Of a stretch of DNA of 16,019 bases, positions 7,550 through 14,062 are shown one piece after another; positions within the stretch are counted from its first letter, which is position 1; every line of letters begins with the position of its first letter. The notes under the pieces are model-generated. The model had not been told where the DNA came from. It ran no database searches and worked only from the letters and a program-made list of their open reading frames with translations. This DNA comes from an uncultured Succinatimonas sp. (lineage in GTDB: Bacteria; Pseudomonadota; Gammaproteobacteria; Enterobacterales; Succinivibrionaceae). The translations under genes were made by a program, and so were the position numbers. The stretch lies in contig CAJKNC010000029.1 in assembly GCA_905201175.1 (NCBI GenBank), forward strand, positions 1 through 16,019, given 5' to 3'.

Positions 7550-8371
7550 CTAAATGCCGTCAATTTCATCTAAATAAGACTCGATATTCTCGTCACTCTG
7601 CTGCTCCTGCATAGAGGAATTAGGATTTACCTTGCCTTCTGTATACATCAAATATATCTGCCTTGTGGCAATATAAGGATCGATAGCATTATCAACAGCG
7701 CCTTCCTGAGGAATAAGCATCGCTCTGTCATGCACGGTCTCAACAGTCCATAAAATAGCGCTGATCCAAGGATTGCCCATAATATAATAAGGCCAATCGT
7801 CAATAGCCGCGGCATGGAGGCTGCGTTCTGTATACGGTCCTAAGATAGGCAGCATCATATACATGCCCTGATCCATGCCGGCTTTGCCTAAGACCGTATC
7901 CATAGTCATTTCACGATAATCAAGGCCCATATATGAAGCAACATCTACTAAGCCCAAAATACCTAAAGTTGAGTTTATGGCCAGGCGCGAAAATGAAATG
8001 CCCGATGAAGGCAGATCTCCTACAAACAAATGGTTAACGCTATTATTGATATCCTGAAGATTCTGGAAAAAATTGCCTACGCCAGTCTGCACCGGATCCG
8101 GCAGCTCAGCATAAGCATGCGCTATAGGACGTAAAAGATAGCGGTCTAAAACGTAATAATTAGGATACCAGCCTACATACCTGAAGAAAGGATCTACCGA
8201 ATCAATAGAATTTCCCGTCAATACCGTCAGACCGTAAGAATAACTTTTTTCGCTGGCTGCAACGGAAATCTGACGCGGAGCCATAGGATTATAAGTTGAA
8301 TGTGCGGCCATCGCAGTTGCAGACACGCCGATAAAAGAAAGAGCAATAGCAAGTGCTTTGATAGCTTTCAT
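7550..8371 (-). CDS. mlaA: MlaA/VacJ-like phospholipid-asymmetry protein without a lipobox
   Basis: MlaA is the outer-membrane component of the Mla pathway, which removes misplaced phospholipids from the outer leaflet and passes them to MlaC. Family features are DPFFRYVGW (60-68) at the usual DP...N-R site, VLDRYLLRPIAHAYAEL (74-90), GVGNFFQNLQDINNSVNHLF (97-116), INSTLGILGLVDVA (132-145), MMLPILGPY (172-180) and DPYIATRQIYL (231-241). All align well with E. coli MlaA. Unlike that lipoprotein, this protein has no cysteine anywhere. Residues 1-22 look like an ordinary signal peptidase I signal (ATAMA, then AHS), followed by an unusual ~36-residue linker before the DP motif. AGAGG lies 5 nt before the ATG and fixes the start. 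It is the first gene of the mlaA-tyrA-ydgA-like operon. Confidence 0.9.
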   Translation of the reverse strand: MKAIKALAIALSFIGVSATAMAAHSTYNPMAPRQISVAASEKSYSYGLTVLTGNSIDSVDPFFRYVGWYPNYYVLDRYLLRPIAHAYAELPDPVQTGVGNFFQNLQDINNSVNHLFVGDLPSSGISFSRLAINSTLGILGLVDVASYMGLDYREMTMDTVLGKAGMDQGMYMMLPILGPYTERSLHAAAIDDWPYYIMGNPWISAILWTVETVHDRAMLIPQEGAVDNAIDPYIATRQIYLMYTEGKVNPNSSMQEQQSDENIESYLDEIDGI

Positions 8372-8394
8372 ATAAACCTCTCATGTATCCTAAG

Positions 8395-8423
8395 ATTGTA
8401 CACGATATTCTCAATCTGCTTAA
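8395..8423 (-). promoter_or_regulatory. Putative promoter of the mlaA-tyrA operon
   Basis: On the - strand TTAAGC (8423-8418) is followed after 17 nt by TACAAT (8400-8395), 23 nt upstream of the mlaA ATG. The -10 box is good and the -35 box poor. Confidence 0.45.
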
Positions 8424-8515
8424 TAAAAATCACCAAATACAGGGGCTTTTTATTGATTTTAAAGAGATATTTAAGACATTCTCAGATGCGGAGAAAACAA
8501 AATTCTAAATTTTTT

Positions 8516-8524
8516 TGGTATGAT
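8516..8524 (+). promoter_or_regulatory. Putative extended -10 promoter for the 8560 gene
   Basis: TGGTATGAT fits the TGn-TATAAT extended -10 form; no -35 match is seen. Transcription would start near 8531, about 29 nt before the ATG. The leader lacks a recognisable Shine-Dalgarno sequence. Confidence 0.5.
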
Positions 8525-8559
8525 TAGCACGCAACATATCCTCATGCATAAAAATAATT

Positions 8560-9813
8560 ATGAAAAACTTAACTGCTGATAATAAAAATTTTAGTCTAAA
8601 TTTTTCTGAAACTGAAAAATTTATTGATTATCTGTTAACTAATAAAACTCTACTGCCTCAGGCTTTACAGCCAGCCTTATCAGCCTTAATCACGCAGCTG
8701 CAAAAGCTTTTAGCTAAACAGGACAGCCTAGAGGAGGATACTCTGTCTTTAAAGCGCTTGTGCTTGACGCTGCTTGAGCGTGATCCTGTTCTGCAGGACA
8801 GAGTAGCTCAGGATCTGTCATCCTCTCAAAGACTTATATGTACCAAAGACGCTCAGCTTGAATTGGCAAATAAATTTCGCAACTTATGTAAAGGCATGCA
8901 GGAAAATACCCAAGCTTTTGCCGCCTTACTGCGCTTTTTATGTAATATTCTTGTAAGTCTTACTAATAAAAAACTCCTAGGCGCAGGATTAGAGCATGAT
9001 TTGCTCGGTGCTGATATAGCTGTGCCTAATTCTAATTTAAGCATCAGACATCAAATTTACACCGAAAGAATGCTGCAGGCTGTATTAGCTTATATAAGCC
9101 TAAGTCAGCGGGACTATCTTTTAAAGGCATCTGCCTCAAATAAAGAAATAATCAAAACTCCTAAAAGAAGGCTTAACTCGCAGAGAACTACAGCTCAGAT
9201 CATGACTCACTATCTAAAGCGCGCTTTAGAAGAATTTCCTCAGGGCTCAAGCTACCTTGACAGCTTTAAGCACAGCCAAAGTGCTGAGGCTCAAAAATAT
9301 CAGGACGATCTTTCCGAGCAGACGGCAAAGCGCATTCACGACATTATTGCCAAGGCCGCTGATATTGCAAAATCAGGCAGCCTAATGGGAAAAGCTCAAA
9401 ATGAGCCTAAGGCTTTTGAAGCATTAGCTTCAAAGCGCCATCATTTGACTCAAGCTCTCAATGACAATAAAGAAAGCCCAAATTCCGATCCATCGCAGCT
9501 GTCGCTTAAAGAATTAGCCGCCAGAGCAGCTCGTCTGCAGGAGCAATTCCGCAAGGAGCGGCAGCGCTTAGCAGCCGAAGGCAAGCTTCCCGATCCGGCG
9601 CAGCTGCCCAAGCCTGAGGAGCCCTCAGCCAAAGCAGCTGCCCAGGAGCAAAAGCCTGAGCAGACAGACTTAATCAGAGAGAGCCAATCAACCGGAGATC
9701 CGCAAAAAGATCAAATTCTGCGCTCACTAAGCTCACTTGCAAGCCGCTCTCAAATTGTTGCCGCTTCCATAAAAGGCCAAAAGAATGCTGCCAAGCAAAA
9801 TAAAAGCAATTAA
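8560..9813 (+). CDS. Unrecognised soluble helical protein
   Basis: No known family is recognised. The 417 residues have no signal peptide and no membrane helix, so the product is probably cytoplasmic. Residues 17-190 are leucine-rich and predicted helical, with the most hydrophobic helix at 119-135. Residues 195-300 are mixed and charged. Residues 312-342 (KELAARAARLQEQFRKERQR) look like a short coiled coil. Residues 343-380 are rich in Pro, Glu, Gln and Ala and probably disordered, and a last helix with a Lys/Asn-rich tail follows. The gene has its own promoter and a bidirectional terminator right after the stop, so it is a single-gene transcript. Codon use resembles its neighbours, giving no sign of recent transfer. 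The start codon has no clear ribosome binding site. Confidence 0.75.
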   Translation: MKNLTADNKNFSLNFSETEKFIDYLLTNKTLLPQALQPALSALITQLQKLLAKQDSLEEDTLSLKRLCLTLLERDPVLQDRVAQDLSSSQRLICTKDAQLELANKFRNLCKGMQENTQAFAALLRFLCNILVSLTNKKLLGAGLEHDLLGADIAVPNSNLSIRHQIYTERMLQAVLAYISLSQRDYLLKASASNKEIIKTPKRRLNSQRTTAQIMTHYLKRALEEFPQGSSYLDSFKHSQSAEAQKYQDDLSEQTAKRIHDIIAKAADIAKSGSLMGKAQNEPKAFEALASKRHHLTQALNDNKESPNSDPSQLSLKELAARAARLQEQFRKERQRLAAEGKLPDPAQLPKPEEPSAKAAAQEQKPEQTDLIRESQSTGDPQKDQILRSLSSLASRSQIVAASIKGQKNAAKQNKSN

Positions 9814-9839
9814 AAAGCCCCTGTCAGGAGGGGCTTTTT
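9812..9839. terminator. Bidirectional terminator between the 8560 gene and mrcB
   Basis: AAAAAGCCCCT (9812-9822) and AGGGGCTTTTT (9829-9839) form a perfect 11-bp stem with a 6-nt loop, overlapping the stop codon at 9811-9813. A-rich and T-rich flanks on opposite sides give a U tract in both directions. It therefore serves both the + strand gene and the convergent mrcB, whose stop is 8 nt away. Confidence 0.9.
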
Positions 9840-9846
9840 AAGCTTG

Positions 9847-12276
9847 CTAATATCTAGGCACAGTCTCAGGGGTATAAACCTTGACCTCATCATAGTTAAG
9901 TCCGCATGAATCAACATAGCGGATCTTATCTGTGCGTACCGGCAATAAAGTAAGTCCGCTCATACGGCAGTCATCTGCAACAATATTTCCGCTTTGATTA
10001 AAATTAACAAATTTAATTCCCTGAGGACGCTTTAATTCCAAGGAATTTACTCCGCGCAGCTTCAGATAGGCTCCGTAAACGCGCAAGGCGCCTGAACTGC
10101 CGAAAAGTCCGGTGGATTTATTGTCGTCAAAGCCGACCCAAGTAGATACTGCCTCATCTGAATCAATGCCGATTGCCCAGGTATCGCGATTATCGTTAGT
10201 GGTGCCCGTCTTAGTAGCAATGTTCTTATCAGGGAACATCTGTCCTATGCGCCTGCCGGTACCGATGCGAGTGGCCTCAGTCATCACATATAAGGTTAGG
10301 AAAGTATCTCTTGAATCTAAGGTAGGCTTGCCTCGCGTATTAGCCTGCTCATAAACAATCTTTCCGTCCTTAACTACAGTCCTCAAAGTTGTAAGGTCCT
10401 GATAAACTCCGTCTGTAGCCATAGAGCAATAAAAAGCATTTACCTCATATGGGGTAAGCTCTACTGTACCTAATAACATGGAAGGATAAAGCGGGATATT
10501 CTGCTTGATGCCGACTGCCCTCATAGTTTCCGCTACATGATTTAATCCGACGCGCATGCCGAGCTTAACTGTAGGTACGTTTAAAGAACGCGCCATAGCT
10601 TTATACACGGCAATAGGGCCTCTGAACTTCTTGTCATCATTTTTAGGCTGCCATAATTGTCCCGATGACAGCTTTACTGTAATCGGCGAATCTTTAACTA
10701 TAGTGCCTAAATGAATGCCATTATGAAAAGCAGTCAGATAAACCAGCGGCTTAATTATAGATCCGACCTGACGACGGCCTTCAACTACGCGGTTGAAGCC
10801 CTCATACTGAGGAGTTCTGCTGCCAACCACTGCAGCTACCTCAGCATTGCGCCAGGAGCTTACCACCATTGCAGCTTCAAGGCCTTTGCGTCCCGTCTGC
10901 TTTTCAATATTGTCAAGCTCATCTTTAACTGCAGCCTCTGCTGCCAGCTGAGCTTGCGGATCTAAGCTGGTAAAAATCTTGATGCCGTTGCCGGACAGGA
11001 AATCCTGACCAAAGCGCTGAGAAATTTCCCGCTTTAAAACGCCCATAAAGGCAGGCGTCTTTGAATAATTCATCGAGCCTCTTTTAATTACTCCTAAGGG
11101 GCGTGCTGAATATTGTTCAAACTGAGCCTGTGAAAGCAAGCCGCGATTGCGCAATACTCCCAATACAGTATTGCGGCGCTCCAATGAGAGCTCTGGATTG
11201 CGCCAAGGGTCGTATAAGGACGGGCCCTTGATGATGCCAACCAAAAGAGCAATCTGATCTTGAGTAAGCTCAGAAACCGGCACGCCAAAATAAAAATAAG
11301 AAGCCAAGCCGAAGCCGTAAATGCCGGCATTGCCGTTTTGTCCTAAATAAATCTCGTTTAAGTAAGCCTCCAGGATCTGTTCTTTGGAGTAGCGATGATT
11401 CATAACCATCGCCATGATCATTTCCTTAAATTTGCGTGAATAGCTGCGCTCTCCGGAAAGAAAATAATTCTTCACCAGCTGCTGCGTAATGGTCGAACCG
11501 CCTTCAACCACATGTCCTGCAAGCATGTTTTTAAAAAATGCTCTGAAGATTGCAAAGAAATTAACTCCAGGGTTAGTATAAAAAGAGCGATCTTCAATCT
11601 CAATTAAGGTTTTTACTAAGGCATCGGGGACTTCATCTAATTGAATAAAAATGCGATCTTCTTTAGGATCAATACGATTGATGCGATCTAATAGCACCGG
11701 ATCCATGCGCACATAGCCTAAATCCTGACGGCTGTCAGCATTTACAATCCTAGCTATACGCGAGCCTTTAAACTGCACCATTAAGGAAATTTTATCCTCA
11801 TCGCCGTCAGGAAAGGCAAAAGCGCGTCTTATGATGACAATCTTGCCGCTTTTTTTATTCACCGCATACTCGCCGGGCTTCTGCGGACTTTGAACCTGAC
11901 GATATTTCAATAGCTTCAGCTCATAGATCATCTGATCTAATGAGATTTTTTGATCCGGGTAAAGCTCCAAAGGACGAGAATAAACCACAGCCGGCAAAAC
12001 CCATCTGTCATCTACCTCAAATTCTGAGAGAACCAGCGAATCAAAATAAATAAACAGCAAGCCGAATAAAGCTACGCTGACCACCCCAAGCTTTAAAAGC
12101 CAGCTTAAAAGACGCCCTTTAAAGCTTCTTTTATTTTTCTTGGGATCTTTTTTAGGAGACTTGCCTGAAAACTGCTGCCCGCTGCTCTCCGACTTATCCG
12201 TATTTGGCCTGAACTGTTCCCCATCTGATGGAGAAAATGCAGTAATTGAATTATTTTGTTGGTCGTTTTGATACAT
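9847..12276 (-). CDS. mrcB: Penicillin-binding protein 1B, bifunctional class A
   Basis: PBP1b polymerises lipid II into glycan strands and crosslinks the peptides. Order of parts: a polar cytoplasmic tail (1-53, Lys-rich 39-54), a transmembrane helix (about 57-78), a UB2H-like region (about 90-180, where LpoB docks in E. coli), the GT51 transglycosylase with IEDRSFYTNPG (227-237, catalytic Glu228) and EGGSTITQQLVKN (258-270), and the transpeptidase. The latter has SIIK at 506-509 (nucleophile Ser506), SLN at 564-566 and KTGT at 689-692. Two cysteines (770, 791) near the end may form a disulfide. Its 809 residues compare with 844 in E. coli. The UB2H region and the GSIIKP context distinguish it from PBP1a. 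The ATG has only a weak ribosome binding site. The promoter has an extended -10 and an overlapping dyad. Confidence 0.95.
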   Translation of the reverse strand: MYQNDQQNNSITAFSPSDGEQFRPNTDKSESSGQQFSGKSPKKDPKKNKRSFKGRLLSWLLKLGVVSVALFGLLFIYFDSLVLSEFEVDDRWVLPAVVYSRPLELYPDQKISLDQMIYELKLLKYRQVQSPQKPGEYAVNKKSGKIVIIRRAFAFPDGDEDKISLMVQFKGSRIARIVNADSRQDLGYVRMDPVLLDRINRIDPKEDRIFIQLDEVPDALVKTLIEIEDRSFYTNPGVNFFAIFRAFFKNMLAGHVVEGGSTITQQLVKNYFLSGERSYSRKFKEMIMAMVMNHRYSKEQILEAYLNEIYLGQNGNAGIYGFGLASYFYFGVPVSELTQDQIALLVGIIKGPSLYDPWRNPELSLERRNTVLGVLRNRGLLSQAQFEQYSARPLGVIKRGSMNYSKTPAFMGVLKREISQRFGQDFLSGNGIKIFTSLDPQAQLAAEAAVKDELDNIEKQTGRKGLEAAMVVSSWRNAEVAAVVGSRTPQYEGFNRVVEGRRQVGSIIKPLVYLTAFHNGIHLGTIVKDSPITVKLSSGQLWQPKNDDKKFRGPIAVYKAMARSLNVPTVKLGMRVGLNHVAETMRAVGIKQNIPLYPSMLLGTVELTPYEVNAFYCSMATDGVYQDLTTLRTVVKDGKIVYEQANTRGKPTLDSRDTFLTLYVMTEATRIGTGRRIGQMFPDKNIATKTGTTNDNRDTWAIGIDSDEAVSTWVGFDDNKSTGLFGSSGALRVYGAYLKLRGVNSLELKRPQGIKFVNFNQSGNIVADDCRMSGLTLLPVRTDKIRYVDSCGLNYDEVKVYTPETVPRY

Positions 12277-12308
12277 TTTTACAGATCTTAGTTAAATAAT
12301 TTCTCTCA

Positions 12309-12317
12309 ATTATATCA
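12309..12317 (-). promoter_or_regulatory. Putative mrcB promoter (extended -10)
   Basis: On the - strand TGATATAAT (12317-12309) is a perfect TATAAT with the TGn extension, about 33 nt before the mrcB ATG. No good -35 hexamer is present; that region is occupied by an inverted repeat (12329-12350). Confidence 0.6.
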
Positions 12318-12328
12318 GAGAGCTTTTA

Positions 12329-12350
12329 ATCAAAATTTCAATATTTTGAT
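12329..12350. repeat. 8-bp inverted repeat over the mrcB -35 region
   Basis: ATCAAAAT (12329-12336) and ATTTTGAT (12343-12350) are exact reverse complements 6 nt apart. The left arm covers most of the position a -35 box would take for the -10 at 12314-12309. This is the usual place for an operator or activator site, but AT-rich repeats of this size also arise by chance. Confidence 0.4.
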
Positions 12351-12407
12351 ATAGCTTAGGAAAGCATGAAAAAAAAAGATACAATTCCTAAAAAATAAAA
12401 CATTTAC

Positions 12408-12436
12408 TTGATACAAAAGACGAGATCTAGCATAAT
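12408..12436 (+). promoter_or_regulatory. Promoter of dksA
   Basis: TTGATA (12408-12413) and CATAAT (12431-12436) are separated by exactly 17 nt, each one or two bases from consensus. The start site would be near 12443, leaving a leader of about 80 nt. Confidence 0.7.
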
Positions 12437-12448
12437 CTAACGCTTAAA

Positions 12449-12469
12449 AGCACCCGAGCTTAGGGTGCT
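12449..12469 (+). promoter_or_regulatory. Stem-loop near the 5' end of the dksA leader
   Basis: AGCACCC (12449-12455) pairs exactly with GGGTGCT (12463-12469) over a 7-nt loop. It begins about 6 nt after the predicted transcription start. No U run follows, so it is not a simple attenuator. It could shield the 5' end from decay. Confidence 0.5.
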
Positions 12470-12523
12470 GCAGAATATATATTTAAGCAGAAGATAATAA
12501 ACGCATAAAAGAGGAAGGACATT

Positions 12524-12988
12524 ATGGCTATAGAAGATAAAAATTCATATGATAATCTCGCCTCTATGGGTCCTTTGGCAATTGCAGGTGTCGAGCCCTA
12601 TAAAGAGCAGCCCGGTGAAGAATATATGAATGCTCGTCAAAAAGAGCACTTCAGAAAAATCTTAACTGCATGGAGAGACATGCTGCGCTCTGAAGTTGAC
12701 AAAACTGTAGGCCACATGAAAAATGAAGCTGCAAATTTCCCTGATCCTTTAGACAGAGCCTCTCAAGAGGAAGAATTTGCTTTAGAATTACGTGCCCGCG
12801 ATCGTGAGCGCAAGCTCATCAAAAAGATTGAAAAGACTCTAAATAAAATCGATCGCGATGAATTCGGCTATTGCGATCAATGCGGCGTCGAGATTGGCAT
12901 AAAGCGTCTGGAAGCTCGTCCTACAGCAGATCTCTGCGTTGACTGCAAAGCTTTAGCAGAAATCAAAGAAAAGCAGTTAGAGGGCTAA
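12524..12988 (+). CDS. dksA: RNA polymerase-binding transcription factor DksA
   Basis: DksA binds the secondary channel of RNA polymerase and, with ppGpp, adjusts rRNA, amino-acid and stress promoters. At 154 residues it aligns nearly end to end with E. coli DksA (151), including LAIAGVEPY (18-26) and PGEEYMN (30-36). The coiled coil spans about 37-110, with the acidic tip DPLDRA at 74-79 (Asp74, Asp77 and Ala79 correspond to Asp71, Asp74 and Ala76). The zinc finger has all four cysteines (117, 120, 138, 141), so this is the classic zinc-bound form. GAGGAAGG at 12511-12518 is a strong ribosome binding site. gluQ follows after 10 bp and is probably cotranscribed, as in E. coli. Confidence 0.98.
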   Translation: MAIEDKNSYDNLASMGPLAIAGVEPYKEQPGEEYMNARQKEHFRKILTAWRDMLRSEVDKTVGHMKNEAANFPDPLDRASQEEEFALELRARDRERKLIKKIEKTLNKIDRDEFGYCDQCGVEIGIKRLEARPTADLCVDCKALAEIKEKQLEG

Positions 12989-12998
12989 TTTCTAAACT

Positions 12999-13862
12999 GT
13001 GTATACAGGCAGATTTGCCCCTACTCCTAGCGGAAGCCTTCATCTAGGTTCAATTTGTACCGCTTTGGGTGCGTATTTGCGCGCCCGAAGCCTTAATGGC
13101 AAAATTATCCTGCGCATCGAAGATTTAGATGTTCCCCGCTGCCCTCCGCAGGCATCTAGGCAGATCCTTTGCGATCTTAATACCCTAGGATTTCATTTTG
13201 ACGGCGAGGCCATCTTTCAGTCGCAGCACCTTCAGCGCTATCAGCAGATCCTCTCTAAGCTTATGCTAAGCGGCAGAGCCTATTACTGCAGCTGCACAAG
13301 ACATAGCTTAAAAGAACACCCCTGCAGATGCTATTTACAAAAGCTTAGCGAAAATTGCGCCCATAGCGTCCGCTTTTACAGCGATCTGACTTTAGATAAT
13401 CATTTTTTTGATGAGCTTTTAGGAGACTGCCGAACTAATTTTGCCGATCTGCATATAGCCTTAAAGCGTTCTGATGGAATCTTTTCCTATAATTTTGCTT
13501 GTGTTGTCGATGATATAGACGAAAATATTAACGAGGTGGTCCGCGGTGCAGATCTTATCGAAATGACCCCCATACAAAAGCTCTTATATAAAGAGTTAAA
13601 GCACAATGCGCCTAATTACCTGCATCTGCCATTAATCAAGCTGAATCAAGAGCTTAAATATTCAAAGCAGAATCATGCCGTTGCCGCATTAAAATTAGGC
13701 TCGCCTCAGGAGGTACTGCTTAAGTGCTTAAAGCTTCTAAATCAGGACACCTCTTTTTATAAGAAAGATATGAGCGCTGAGCATATGCTTTTCTGTGCCG
13801 CCCGAAGCTTTGACTTTAAAAAAATTCCGACCGATTCCATTATCGTCACGCCGCAGACTTAA
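12999..13862 (+). CDS. gluQ: Glutamyl-Q tRNA(Asp) synthetase
   Basis: GluQ activates glutamate and attaches it to queuosine in the anticodon of tRNA(Asp). It is a shortened relative of glutamyl-tRNA synthetase without the anticodon-binding half. The HIGH-like signature is HLGS (15-18), preceded by GRFAPTPSG (4-12), and the KMSKS-like signature is KYSKQN (220-225). RIEDLD (39-44), DGIFSYNFACVVDD (159-172) and EVVRGADLI (179-187) are typical. A zinc site is likely at Cys97, Cys99 and Cys109/Cys111. At 287 residues it is the expected short length. The start is GTG, chosen because the conserved GRFAPTPSG begins three residues later. The only Shine-Dalgarno candidate, AGAGGG at 12979-12984, is rather far, so coupling to dksA is likely. 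Confidence 0.96.
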   Translation: MYTGRFAPTPSGSLHLGSICTALGAYLRARSLNGKIILRIEDLDVPRCPPQASRQILCDLNTLGFHFDGEAIFQSQHLQRYQQILSKLMLSGRAYYCSCTRHSLKEHPCRCYLQKLSENCAHSVRFYSDLTLDNHFFDELLGDCRTNFADLHIALKRSDGIFSYNFACVVDDIDENINEVVRGADLIEMTPIQKLLYKELKHNAPNYLHLPLIKLNQELKYSKQNHAVAALKLGSPQEVLLKCLKLLNQDTSFYKKDMSAEHMLFCAARSFDFKKIPTDSIIVTPQT

Positions 13863-13952
13863 ATTAAAATTTACAAAATAGGCTTAAACTTTACAAAGTT
13901 AAGGCTTGATTTAAAGCTAAATAGCTGCTCTTTTTTAAATTAAGCTTTAATT

Positions 13953-13961
13953 TGCTATAAT
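13953..13961 (+). promoter_or_regulatory. Promoter of pcnB-folK (extended -10)
   Basis: TGCTATAAT is a perfect extended -10 element in the 200-bp gap between gluQ and pcnB. The -35 region (TTTTAA at 13933-13938) is poor. Around it the gap is very AT-rich, with a T run at 13931-13936 that may act as a weak end for the dksA-gluQ transcript. Confidence 0.6.
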
Positions 13962-14013
13962 ATATAAGTTTTTATAAAGATAATTTTGACCAAAAGTGTC
14001 GGTTTTACATACT

Positions 14014-14029
14014 GAGGTAACATAAAATT
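14014..14029 (+). promoter_or_regulatory. Ribosome binding site before a possible AUU start of pcnB
   Basis: GAGGT (14014-14018) is the best Shine-Dalgarno match upstream of pcnB. Eight nucleotides later is ATT (14027-14029), in frame with the ATG at 14063 and without an intervening stop. E. coli pcnB is known to start at AUU. The ATG at 14063 has only AAAGAG before it. Initiation at 14027 would add 12 residues. Confidence 0.45.
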
Positions 14030-14062
14030 ACAGTCTTAAATCCGGATCTCAAAGAGCTTTTA

